From Areca catechu (taxonomy: Eukaryota; Streptophyta; Magnoliopsida; Arecales; Arecaceae), in assembly GCA_021397845.1 (NCBI GenBank), contig CM038044.1, positions 103,352,942 to 103,416,941 on the forward strand: a DNA stretch of 64,000 nucleotides, written 5' to 3'. Below, in pieces: positions 34,484 through 45,675 of this stretch (position 1 is the first letter of the stretch; the number at the start of each line of letters is the position of its first letter). Below the pieces are notes generated by a model. The model ran no database searches and had not been told where the DNA came from. It was given only the letters and a program-made list of their open reading frames with translations. A program made the position numbers and the translations under genes.

Positions 34484-37349
34484 ATCTCCCCCTTTTTTAT
34501 GATGACAAAACCTTTAAGTATATGAAAAGAGTAAGCTTAATAAGATAAACATGTAAGCTCAAAACAATAAGCACCAAGCTCCCCCTCAAAATATGATCCA
34601 AAAAATCTTCAAAAATATTTTTCAAAATATGTAAAATTTTCAAATTTTTCAAATTTCTTCTTCTTACTAATTCTTCCCTTTAGATAAAAATATTTTACAT
34701 TCTTCTCCCCCTTTTACACTTTCTTTCATTTCTCAAATGATTTTTCATATTTATCCAATCTTTCCCTTTTCATACTTAATAATTTTCTCCCACTTTTAAA
34801 CATCATGTAAAAGGATGAAAGGCAATACAAAGTGAAAATAAAGTTGGAAAGAATAGCAAGTAGGTCATCAAAATCAATGCATGAAATCAAATAATTATGA
34901 TATCAATTGAATATGATATAAATTGAACATGATACCAATTAAAATATGATACCATTTGAATGTAACTCCCCTCAAAAAATTAGATTTGAAAACAAAGAGA
35001 AAAAGTATCAGAGCAATATAAGTACAGCATGATATCAAGCAAGATATTCAAAGCATCAAAATATGATAACAAATCTTTGGATGCTCCACCTGAATGTTAT
35101 TCTCCCTTAAAAATATGCGTTCATTTGAGGAATAAGAACATGAAAGCACATGTAATATAATTTCAAACAATTTTAAGATATGAACATAAATTCTAAGTCT
35201 GAAATCAAGGATTTGAAATTTTTAAGATATTCATGATTTTCAAAATACAAAGTATTTATATCACTTAAAAACTTTTAGCATGATTTCAAATTCATTTTAA
35301 GATGATTTGATATCCATACAAATGCAAGAAGTAATATGATATCAAGTCTAGCTACTAGAGCAAGGGTTTGTCAATATGCATACCTTCTTCTTAAAAGTAA
35401 CCCTTAACTACCAGTTCTATACTTGATTCAAATCAATTCTAACTTAAGCATAGATGCCAACAATGAAAGCACATAAATCATAACATTTCACTTGAAATAA
35501 TTCAAAAACTGTATTAATCAAAATCAAGTGAAAGTCTAATAATCATAAGTTGAAATCATGAGAGCATGAAATCCATTTACATCAAAATAGCCAAGATCAC
35601 AACTAATAATTATTAGTCTAAGATTGATTCTAATTAATCAATTAAAATATTTTTCAAATCAATATGCATTTTTAAAAGTATTTTTCATGAAAATCAAAAT
35701 CAAGTGAAGGTCTTACAATCATAAGTTTAGTCATGATAGCATGAAATTCATCAACACCTAAAAGTTTATGATCATAGCCAATGATGACAAGTCCAAACTT
35801 TATTCTAATTAACTATTTAAAATAATTTTTCAAAGTAATTGATGCAATAAAAATTCAACTACATTTTCAATTATGGAAGGAAATGTTTAGAATTTAGCAA
35901 TATGTATAGTCCTTCCTTTTACAATTTAGTCCAAAATGTAGCTTGTCCACTTCTTCAAATTATCTTGTACAGCCACATTTCAAGAACTTCCTTTTTCATG
36001 TTGGGCTACAAGACATTCCTGCAAAACAAATTAGGTGGACATTTGTGGTACCCAAACTTTCTTGGATCCTTTATAATTAGTAATTATGGTTTCTTTTGGA
36101 ACCCAAACTTTTCTTAATTTAGAAAGATAAGCATTAAAACCACATTTAGAAGATAAATTGAAAGAAGCAGGAATACAGAAATTCTTCAAAAGTTTTTGCA
36201 TCTTTTCCTCAACCAAAATATTTTTCTTATTCAAAACTTTATCACATAAATCTTTCAAAACAATATTTTCTTTTTCCAAAAATTATTTTTCTTTAGAAAA
36301 ATTATTCTTTTTATTTTTTAAAATATCAATCTTGGCATTTAAATTAATATTTTTATTGGCAAGATTGGTGTTATCAAGAGAAAATGAATCTACATGCCTA
36401 TTTAATTTCTTATGCTCAATTTTTAACAATTTATGTTCATGCACAACATCATTAGATGCATCATGTAATTCATCAAAGATAAAATTATAATTATTTTTAG
36501 CACATATCTTTTCCTCATTTGCCATGAAGCAAAGGTGGGCAACTTCATCATCCGTACTTGAATCTTCACTATCACTCCAAGTTGCCATCATTGCCTTGAA
36601 TTTCTTTTTGGCTTTGAAAGACATTATCTTCTTTTCTGTATCAGCTTCCACTATCCTTTGCCATAAGTTCAACTCATAGGTCATGAGTGAACCGATAAGC
36701 TCTTCCAAAGGTAAGGTTTCTACATCTTTAGCTTCTTGGATCGCCGTCACCTTTGGATCCCATAATTTTGGCAAGGATCTAAGAATTTTGTTCACCAAAT
36801 CAGCATTAGTATAGATTTTGCCAAGACTTTTTAATTCATTAATAATAGTCATAAATCTTGAAAATATATCAGATATAGATTCATAATGCATCATTTCAAA
36901 AATTTCAAAAGAATGTACAAGCAAATTAATTTTAGTGTTCTTCACTTGAAGAGTACCCTCATGAGTAACTTCAAGTGTGTCCCATATTTTCTTCGCCGAT
37001 GTGCATGTAAAAATTCTATTAAATTCATTTAAGTTCAATGCACAATAAAGCAAGTTCATTGCTTTAGCATTGAGTTCAGTTTGCTTAATGTCATATTCAT
37101 TCCAATCATCTTCGAGCTTTGAAATGGAAATACCATTAACCAACATGGAAGGAATATGAGGACCACTAACAATAATTTTTCAAAGATGATAACTAATAGA
37201 TTGAATATGGATGCGTATACGGGTTTTCCAAAATGTATAATTTGTGCCATTGAAAAATGGTGGTCTAACACTAATACCTACAAGGGTTACCATGAACTTT
37301 AGCTCAAAATTATTAGATTTTCAAATAGAGCACCTGCTCTGATACCAAT
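34484..37349 (-). other. Interior 3 of the array
   Basis: PPT at 34484, 3' untranslated half to about 35960, gag to 37293, primer site at 37336-37347. It has the same internal direct duplication in the untranslated half as the other units. Confidence 0.8.
35961..37293 (-). pseudogene. SIRE-like gag plus protease stub, unit 3
   Basis: The start ATG is at 37291-37293. The same Trp-to-stop follows YHL near 37183, then a 287-residue open stretch (37146-36283) covers the gag core and coiled coil. The downstream part (36279-36031) holds the reduced knuckle and KVWVP motif. The protease stub is at 35961-35978. No pol follows. Confidence 0.75.
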
Positions 37350-38726
37350 TGCTGGCCCAGGTAGGCAACCCAAGAGGGGGGGGATGAATTGGGTTTTATA
37401 AAACTTTGTACTATTTGTAAAGTGTGAACTAAAGCAAGTATGTGCTAATGCAACTCAAGTGCTTGTGTATTTCAAATAAATGCAGCGGAAATAAAGAAAT
37501 AAAAGCATAAAGAGAACAATCACACAAACACAAAGATTTATAGTGGTTCGGTGCCAACCAAGCATATACATCCACTCCCCAAGAACCCCTTGGGAATTCA
37601 ACTAAGTTTGGTTTTATAACTTAGGCTCACCAACAACCTTTACAACTTGTTTTGTCTTCGGGCTCACAAGTCAAACCCTAGTTGGTTTCAAGGCTCACCA
37701 ACAACCACCCTTGGTTTTACGGGATAACCAAGAACCTAAACAACTTGTTTTGGCTTCGGGATCAAAAGTAAAACCCTAGATGGTTTCAAGGCTCACCGAC
37801 AACCACTTTGATTTTCAAGGCTTACCAAAAACCTCTTTGGTTTTCCAAAGCTCACCAAAAACCTTAAGTAAAATAATGTAAGAGCAAGTATAAATGAATA
37901 CAATAAAAGCTTTCTAAAATAAAGCAAATATCTCTTTGAAGCCCTTGAATGTTGATGAAGATCTTGTCTTCAAGTTGATGAAGCCTTTGATTGATGCTCG
38001 TAGATATAGACTTTGAATGCTCTCTTTGAAACTTGAAAGCTTGAAGGCTTTGAATCACTCAACTCTTGAATCCTTGAAGAATATTCAAAAACTCACCAAA
38101 GGATTACTTCCCCATTTGATTTTTGATGTTTATATAGCCTCCCAATACTTAAATGACTGTTTATAGCCGTTAGGGAGGAAAATATGGCCGTTGGAGCCAA
38201 GTTGGAGAAGTTCTGCAGCCCAGAAAACTAGCCGTTACTGTTCAAGTGTCGACACTTCACCTCCAGGTGTCGACACTTCAGTTTCAAGTGTCGACACTTC
38301 AGTTTCCAGATGTAGACACTTCACTTCCAAGTATCGATACTTCAGCTCCATGTATCGACACTTCACTTGAAAGAGCTTTTTGAAGTTTTCTGTTTGTCTC
38401 AGGCCTTGAGTCGACACTTCACTCTTCAAGTGTCGACACTTGATCCTCAGGTGTCGACACTTCATTTCCAGGTGTCGACACTTACCTGTGCCATTGCTGA
38501 AACATCTTCAAATTAAAACTTTAACCTCTTCAAGTTCTTCCATATTAATTCTAATGTCCATATACTTGATTTTCCATTAATTTAAGGACTTTTTCAACTG
38601 AAATACAAGCATTTCTTCATCCAACATGGTTGAGTACTAAGATTTGAAAAATACACTTAAAATATAATTAGTACTCATATATACTTAAATATTTTATCAA
38701 TCATCAAAATCAAGACAGAGTCAACA
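37350..38726 (-). repeat. SIRE-like LTR F (5' terminal LTR of the array)
   Basis: 1377 bp, from TGCTGGCCCAGG to GAGTCAACA, followed directly by the AACAC duplication (38727-38731) and then by gag sequence of the host element. TATA box at 38128-38136. Confidence 0.9.
38238..38485 (-). repeat. Palindromic GTCGAC minisatellite in LTR F
   Basis: Ten units. Three carry one-base changes in the core (GTAGAC, ATCGAT and ATCGAC). Confidence 0.85.
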
Positions 38727-38731
38727 AACAC
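38727..38731. other. Target site duplication AACAC, right
   Basis: Identical to 24604-24608. It closes the insertion of the whole array. Confidence 0.85.
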
Positions 38732-39702
38732 TTTATTTATATTTTCAAGATTATTATTTTCAAAAGAAAAAGAATTAGCATGCTTTTTTAATTTCTTGTA
38801 CTATATTTTTAATTATTTATATTCATGCACAAGATCTTCAAATGCATTTTGTAATTCATCAAAAGTAAAATCAAGTTATGAATTTACCTCATCCTCATTT
38901 GCTATGAAGCAGAGATTGGCAACTTCTTGTTCTTCTTCCGAACTAGAATCTTCACTATCGCTCCAAGTTGTTATCATTGTCTTGAGTTTCTTTTTGGCCT
39001 TGAGGGCTATTATCTTTTTCTTCTCTTGATCAGCAACCATTTCTTTGTGTCATAAATTCAACTCATGGGTTATGAGTGAACTAATAAGCTCATCCAAAGG
39101 CAGAGTATCAATATCTTTGGCTTCTTGGATCGCTGTTATTTTTGGATCCCATAATATTGGCAAAGATCTAAGAATTTTATTAACTAAATTAGCATTAGTT
39201 TAGACTTTTCTAAGAATTTTTAATTCATTAACAACAGTCATAAATCTAGTATACATATAGATATAGATTCATAATGCAGCATTTTAAACATCTTCAAAGA
39301 ATGAACAAGCATATTAATTTTAGTACTTCATACTTGAAGAGTACCCTCATAAGTAATTTCAAGTGTGTCCCGTATCTCCTTCGCCGATGTATATATGGAG
39401 ATGTTATTGAATTTATTAGAGTCCAATGCACAATAGAGCAAGTTCATTGCTTTAGCATTAATTTCAGATTGCTTAATATTATATTCATTCCAATCCTCTT
39501 CGAGCTTTGGAATGGAAATGTCATTAACCAAAATGAAAGGAATATGAGGACCATTAACCATAATTTTTTAAAGATAATAACTAATAGATTGAATATAGAC
39601 GTGCATGTAAGTTTTTCAAAAAGTATAATTAGTGCCATTAAAAAATGGTGGTCTATTAGTTGCATATCCTATAGCAAAACAAGCACCTTCTAGGGCTGTT
39701 AT
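38732..39702 (-). pseudogene. SIRE-like gag N-terminal part of the host element
   Basis: The start codon is mutated to ATA (39700-39702). It is followed by a UBN2-type gag with FFNGTNYT, a Leu-stop at the place where the array units also have a stop, SIPKLEEDWNEY, LNAKAMNLLYCAL-like and IRDTLEITYEG segments, and the acidic tail WSDSEDSSSEEE near 38930-38970. The coding continues at 24608 on the far side of the array. It is more diverged from the array units than they are from one another. Confidence 0.75.
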
Positions 39703-39774
39703 GATCTTTTAATTCAAAACCGTTAGATTCTTTGCAAATCACCAAGTTTAGATACTAATAATTTTGGGTTCCAA

Positions 39775-39786
39775 GCTCTGATACCA
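39775..39786 (-). other. Primer binding site of the host SIRE-like element
   Basis: GCTCTGATACCA lies two bases from LTR G at 39789. Confidence 0.85.
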
Positions 39787-39788
39787 CT

Positions 39789-41096
39789 TGTTTCCCATAG
39801 TAGCAATCCAAGAGGGGGGTGAATTAAGTTTTAAAAATTTTAAACAAGTATGTACCAATTAAAAGTAATGAATCAATTTAAGTAAAATAGGAGCTTGTGT
39901 ATTTCAAAAGTGTTTATGTGATTAAGATAATATGCAGCAGAAATAATAATGTAAATGCAAAGCAAATAATAAAAAGAAGCAAGCAATTACAAACACAAAA
40001 AATTTATAGTGGTTCAGTGCACTTCAAGGTACCTACATCCACTTTCCAAATTTTTCTTGAAAATTTTACTATAATCAACCAAGATTATAGTCGATTAGCT
40101 TTTCGTGATCATTAATCAAAACCCAACTTGTTTTTAATGGGCTCACAAGTCAAAATTCCTATGATTTTCCAGGCTAACCAAAAACCTTGTTGATTTTGCA
40201 TGCTCACCAATAACCTTGTTGGTTTTTATATAAAGGCTAACCAACAACCTCCGTTAGTTTTCATAAAGGCTCACCAATAACCTCAATAAAATAATTTAAG
40301 CACAAGTATGAATGTAAGAATATAAAATGAAAGCTTTCTAAAATAAAGTAAGTATCTCTTTGAAGCTCTTTGATAATGTTGAAGAAGCATGTCTCTAAGT
40401 TGTTGAAGCCTTAGTTGATTACTTGAAATGTAGACTTGGAAGCTCTCTTGAAATTTGAAGCTTGAAGGCTCAACTCTCTCACAAATATTGGATCCTTAAG
40501 ATATATTCAATTGAATGATCAAAGAATTTTTCAATCAATTCAAAGAATCACTTTTCCTAAAGTTTTGTGATGTTTAAATAGCTCTCCAAATCTTAAATTA
40601 CCGTTTATGATCGTTGGAGAGAAAAACTAGCCATTAGAAACAAGTTTGGAAAGTTCTGCACTTTAAAAAAAACTAGCCGTTACTCCAAGTATCAATACTT
40701 GATTTATTCATGAGCTGACCTATGAGTCAAACTTGGGTCGACACTTTTATGAGTCGACACCTTGAGTCGATATTTAGGTTGACACTTGAGTCAGCTAAAG
40801 GTAAAAATTTAGAAATAAGCCTGTTCTGTCTTTTTTTGATCTCAGGCCTTGAGTTGATCTATGAGTCGATCTTGTGTGTGCCAGTACTGAAACTTATCCA
40901 AATTAAAATTTTGAGCTCTTCAAGATCTTTCTCATGTTCTGAAGCCCTTATAACTTGAAAATCCTTGGCTTCTTTAACTAAATGACAAGTTTTTCAATCT
41001 TGAGTACCTGAATCTAATAAACACTTTTAACACACATTAATATTCAAATATACTTAAGTATTTTATCATTCATCAAAATCAAGACCAGAGTCAACA
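39789..41096 (-). repeat. SIRE-like 5' LTR (G)
   Basis: 1308 bp, from TGTTTCCC to GAGTCAACA, followed by the CCTAT duplication. It pairs with LTR B. The palindrome block (about 40685-40880) is decayed to variants such as GAGTCGAC and TATCAATA. Confidence 0.85.
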
Positions 41097-41101
41097 CCTA
41101 T
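41097..41101. other. Target site duplication CCTAT, right
   Basis: Matches 21438-21442. Confidence 0.85.
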
Positions 41102-41989
41102 TGAGCTCAAGTTTCTTACGGGCTGACATCTAATTGATTTTAATTAATAAACTTGGATCAATGCAAGATATAGGGTGGTGGTTTGTGGTCCAAAGAAGGG
41201 TTATCAACTCCCTACCTTATATTGTTTATGGGTTAATGCCCTTAAAATATTTTATAAAAGTATGCAATACAAAAACAAGAAGATGTTCCAAACAAGTAAT
41301 AAGCTTTTAATTTTAGTTAGTTACTCTATTTTAGTTAAGTATTATGTGATATTTTTATTTTTTATATTATGTTATTTCAAGCAAGAGAGGTAAAAGAAAG
41401 TTTTTAATCTTGGTTAATTAGGTATGAGAGAGAAAAAAAAGACTAAAATTAGGTTTAGCAAATAATGAAACTATAGGTCTTATAATTAAGGCAAGAAATC
41501 AAAGTAGTATTTAGGATAGTTAATTAAAAAGATTACATAATAATTTTTTTAAGTTAATTTTTTAAAAGGGAAGAAACTAGAAAAGAATCTTTTTGTTCTT
41601 TTTAGATTAGTTTGAAAAAAAAACTAATTAAAAGGAAAAAAACCAAAAAAATATTTTTTTAATGTTAATTTGGAAAAGAGGATAGCAATAGAAAAACAAA
41701 TCTAAAAAATTATGTAGGTTTTTTAAAAAAAGAGACTAATAAAAGGAAACAAAAAAGAAGAATTTTTTTTGGTTAATATGAAAAAGTAAAAATTTATTAG
41801 AAGCAACTAAAAAAAATTAATCTAGGATTAGGATTGATCTCACCAGAATTGTAGAAGTATCTTTCTCCTTTTTTTTTTATTTTTTGATTTTTGATCTATC
41901 AAAAAAAAATAGTAAACAGAATTTATAAGAAATCAAAAAGATTAAAAATGTTAGCATTCGTACCTTTCCTGGCAACAATGCCAAAAACT
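41102..41989 (-). mobile_element. Leader region of the Athila-like element
   Basis: A/T-rich DNA that rejoins the sequence ending at 21442 once the nested element is removed. It ends at a primer site (41965-41983). No coding region is visible; poly-A and poly-T runs are frequent at 41550-41900. Confidence 0.55.
41965..41983 (-). other. Decayed tRNA-Asp-type primer binding site
   Basis: The minus strand reads TGGCATTGTTGCCAGGAAA, close to the canonical TGGCGCCGTTGCCGGGGA with its CpG sites turned to TpG or CpA. It sits directly next to the LTR start at 41990 and identifies a minus-strand Ty3/gypsy element. Confidence 0.65.
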
Positions 41990-43670
41990 TGATAGGCCAT
42001 GATATTGTCGTTAGGAGCTGTGGCTATCAGTTTAATTAATTGACTTTTAAATTAAATTAAGAACACGTAGAAAGAATGAGTCGGGTCAATTCCATGGAGA
42101 AGGCAGAGTATAAAAGAAATTGAAATCTTTGATTTTAATAGGAAAAGCGAAAAATGATTAGAAGTTACAAAAAAAATAGATGTTCAAAGTGCAACAGAGA
42201 ATTAAAACTCAGTACGTTTGATCTACTAGTCATATCTTAGCATTTTCTTGCAAGAGAAGGAAAAGACAAGAATTTAAATTATGTAAAAATAAATTTTATA
42301 TTAACTAAAATCCAACTAAAGAAACAAAGGAAAGCGATAACAAAGCATCTAAAGTTGATTCATCGCAGTCTCATCGAAAAATTGGTTAATGTCACTTCAC
42401 CTTTTTCTGTCATACTCCATGGAGTGAACTGAGCTTCTTCTTCTTCCTCTTTGGATCTTGATCTTGGAGATGGAATATGCTTGAAGATGGTGTAAGGGCA
42501 GAACTCTCCTCTAAGAAACCTCACTCTTAGAGGCTAACCCGCAATCCAAAGCTATGCCCTCTATCCTATACCGTACCCTTTCTCCAAGATGCCTTTCTCT
42601 TATAGCATGGGATCCTTTAAATAGAGCTTATCTAGGGCTTCCTCTTGGTCAATTTTGGACTTAATTGGGCTCTAATTCAGCTAAATATTGTAAAGACAAA
42701 TATTGACCATTGATCGATCACGTGATGGATCCATCGTAGTGTTTCTTCCTTTTGGGCACATAGAGTCTGAACTAGACTCCCGTAGAATCCCCGAATCCCC
42801 CTTCGAATGGGACTCGGACTTGCTCCTCCCATCTCCAATGGCAGCAGGCAGGATGACAGCGGACGGCAGCAAGAGGTGACGACCGACGGAGCTCAACTAT
42901 TTAGCACGATGGTAGGGAGACCAAACATTAGAGAAAACTGGGGAGGGGGTGGCTGCATGCTGATGTGGGAGATGACTCAGTGGTGGCACGGGGGGAGAAC
43001 GGAGATAGTGCTGGGCAATGGCCGGCGGCAAGTGGCGGCACTGGGCGATGACCGAGTGGAGAAAGACCGTGATAAGGGACCGTGACCAGAGAGCTTGGAA
43101 TATGAAAGGGCGGCGACCGAAAGATCACCGGCGATGTCCGAGCTCTCGGATGGTGGATGGTAGTGACTGGCGGTGAGGGATGAAGGGCAACAATGATTGA
43201 TGGAAAGAGTTTTGAAAGTGGTGGCCGAGCGGGGATTTAATGATGGTAAATAGGTCTCTAACAACATCTCCGGTGGTGGAGGGCTTCTCAGCTACGAGGG
43301 AAATGATGGGGGAAGGATCCAATGGCCGGGCGACGTGAAATGATGACTGTGGTCCATGGGAATGGGTCATGGATCGATAGCAATGGCTACCAATAGACCG
43401 AGCTCCATTTTGTAGACCTAGCAGCCGGTCCATGGTGGACTGACTACTTTAAAATGTGTACATTTTTTTAATAGATTTCAAACTTTAATTTTGGGCCTGT
43501 TTGAACTTCGATTTGGGTGTTGTTTACATTATTGGACTCTAAATATTAAGTTATTTCAACCCATGGGCTCATTTTCTATAAAACATCAATAAAAATATCA
43601 ATTCTTAATAAATATTAATTAATTAATACTTATTTTAATGGTTAAATTAGGATAATTGATAGACTTATCA
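41990..43670 (-). repeat. Probable 5' LTR of the Athila-like element
   Basis: Starts TGATAGGCC beside the primer site and plausibly ends CTTATCA at 43670. The segment 42680-43440 is GC-rich, with open frames on both strands that match nothing I recognise. The right edge is uncertain because the second LTR is not in the window. Confidence 0.45.
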
Positions 43671-45675
43671 ATTGTTTAGAGCAATGGCCCTTCCTCTAGT
43701 GCCCACCTGTTGCGGTTTTGCTTGAGACCTACTAACATGGCTAGATGTGGTTGTTGTGATGGATGGCTTCGAGTTTCCCTCTAGGAACAGTCATTCCAAA
43801 ACCTGCAAAAGCAAAGAAGATACAGAAGTTTGGCCATGATCGGGGGTTCCCTAGTGGTAGACCCTCTGATGCCAAGTCAGTCTCTCGTGGATGCAAATAG
43901 AAGGGAAGAGTCTATAACTTCTAGATGGAAATATAATGGTTGAGCAGTATAGAGGTGGAGTGGAAGCAGGCAAGGTAATGGAAATGGCAAAGTATGAGTG
44001 AGGCATAGGAGAAAGTGAGTGAGGCTTAGGCAAGGTAGTATGGCTTTGGCCTTCACCCGGGTAGCGATCTAGATCTTCGGGTGGCTCTGAGAGGGATGTT
44101 AAGAATCTTAAAGGGCCTGGTCTTCTAGAAAGAACCTATGGGGAGCCTTTCCAAAAGAGAGCTTTAGAAGGACTTCAGGGAGCTTACAATTTTGGAGGAA
44201 CCTTACCAGGAGGGTCTAGGAAACCATTTTTATAGACAAGATGTAGGGAGTACCTGATACCTAAAGGACGTTTTACAGTATAGGGAGTAGTGGTTAGCAT
44301 ATTTCTATAGAGCGCATGCCTCTAAAAGAGTAGCTTGGAGTGGTTAGGGATGACATCGAGCTCACCCTCATGGCAAAAGTGCTTCCATAATGTACCTACA
44401 TTTGTGGGAGTGGCCGGTGTTGGGTTATCCACTCCTTTACAAAAAAGAGTGTGCCAGGCTTCTCGGCATGGCTTCTGATGGTTGCATGTCTAGATCTGAA
44501 GAGTCCATTTCTAGTGCTAATCTAACAGGTTATGTGGCAAGCCATGCAAGAGTTCACGTAGATTTGACCATTTCTAGTTGTATCACTAATCAAATTAAAC
44601 ATGTTTTAATTTGATTAGAATTAAAGCTCCAATTTGATCAAATTAAATTGCATTGCAACTATTACAATTAAGTCCTCCTTGCCAACTTTTAGCAAATCCT
44701 CTTATTTATAGCTTTTACAAATTAATCTTAATTATCAATCACATTGATAATTGGATCATAATCTGACCATTCGATCGAGTTAAATCCCTATTATGTGTGA
44801 CCCCATAGATTCTATTCTGTTTGATAGTGAGATATACTATAATCTCTATTTTAGTACCATTAAAACCCTTTTCAATGGATTAGAAAATTTCCAACTCTGC
44901 TCAACAAGGTTCATAGATCCCAAGATGATCCTAATGAGTTTTCACAATCTACTAGTAATGCCTAGTAACATATAGTGGCAATCCAATAGAATGGAATATA
45001 TTGAACCCTAGGAATAGTTACCGTGTAATTTAGTTCTTTTATCAAAAGTCTCGACAAGATGGAGGTTATGGAAAACTTATCAAATCTCATCGTCTATTAT
45101 ATATAAGATTTGTTTGACTCGAGTTCATGATATGAAATTTAACTAAAATTTCTTTTCATTCTTCATACTGCCATGGCCATGGATTTTCAAAAGTCAGTCT
45201 CATAAATCATATCTATTCCCCATCTATCGATATTGATAGATTCCATCTAGTTAAATAGTCTATTATAATGGACTTGCTATAGCCGATGTACATTGCAAGG
45301 ACCTGAATGGCTAGGAGACCAAGTAATTATATAGTCAAAGTATAACAACCTCATTGTGAGTAGCCGAGGCATCTCACATAAAATAACCACTCATACAACT
45401 ATAGCATCAAGAAAGACACTGACGAGTGAATAGATATCCAAGAAACTTCTTATTCTTAGGTCATGCTCAATAACCTTATCTTACAACCACCTGCACTCTC
45501 ACTCTAATATCCCAATACTATAGACTCAAGACTGTCTATCCAAAAGGAAAGTGATCTATATACCAATCTAACCAAATGAATCACCTTTCTGGCAATAATC
45601 CATTAATCAGGAATAATTTAAGAATTAATCATCAATGATTGATGCTTCAAATTCTCAACTCTTGAAAATATGTAT
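43671..45675 (-). repeat. Older Tat-type LTR, left part, with primer-site remnant
   Basis: A minus-strand LTR probably begins (plus coordinates) at 43709 with TGTTGCGG. The primer-site-like GGTGGGCACTAGAGG lies at about 43693-43707 on the minus strand. The sequence GACTTGGCATCAGAGGGTC (minus, about 43857-43877) resembles the U5 of monocot Retand-like LTRs. The LTR is interrupted at 45675 by Tat copy 2 and resumes at 58490. No gene is present; the small frames at 44390 and 44793 are not supported. Confidence 0.5.
45671..45675. other. Target site duplication TGTAT, left
   Basis: Directly precedes the LTR start TGTTACAG. Matches 58485-58489. Confidence 0.9.

Larger units (their letters stand above)
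24609..38726 (-). mobile_element. Tandem SIRE-like array: four LTRs, three interiors
   Basis: The order is LTR C 24609-25984, interior 25985-28848, LTR D 28849-30223, interior 30224-33085, LTR E 33086-34483, interior 34484-37349, LTR F 37350-38726. Start-to-start distances are 4240, 4237 and 4264 bp. A single AACAC duplication flanks the whole block and none flanks the inner LTRs, so the units share LTRs instead of being separate insertions. A primer site lies left of LTRs D, E and F and a PPT right of C, D and E, as expected. LTR C abuts gag sequence of the host element with no primer site. Expansion by unequal LTR recombination is the simplest explanation; an assembly artefact must be excluded. 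Confidence 0.9.
21443..41096 (-). mobile_element. Pol-less SIRE-like element carrying a nested tandem array
   Basis: The outer LTRs are 21443-22982 (3') and 39789-41096 (5'). The five bases before and after are both CCTAT (21438-21442 and 41097-41101), an exact target duplication, which proves one insertion event. The interior is gag plus the start of protease (39702 leftwards to 38732, then 24608 to about 23992) and a 3' untranslated region. Integrase, RT and RNase H are absent. A second insertion occupies 24609-38726. The target was the Athila-like element, whose halves lie on either side. Confidence 0.9.

Noticed and set aside
42681..43433. GC-rich overlapping frames suggesting a host exon
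   Set aside because: The frames are short, on both strands, without recognisable domains, and lie between a retroelement primer site and a probable LTR end.
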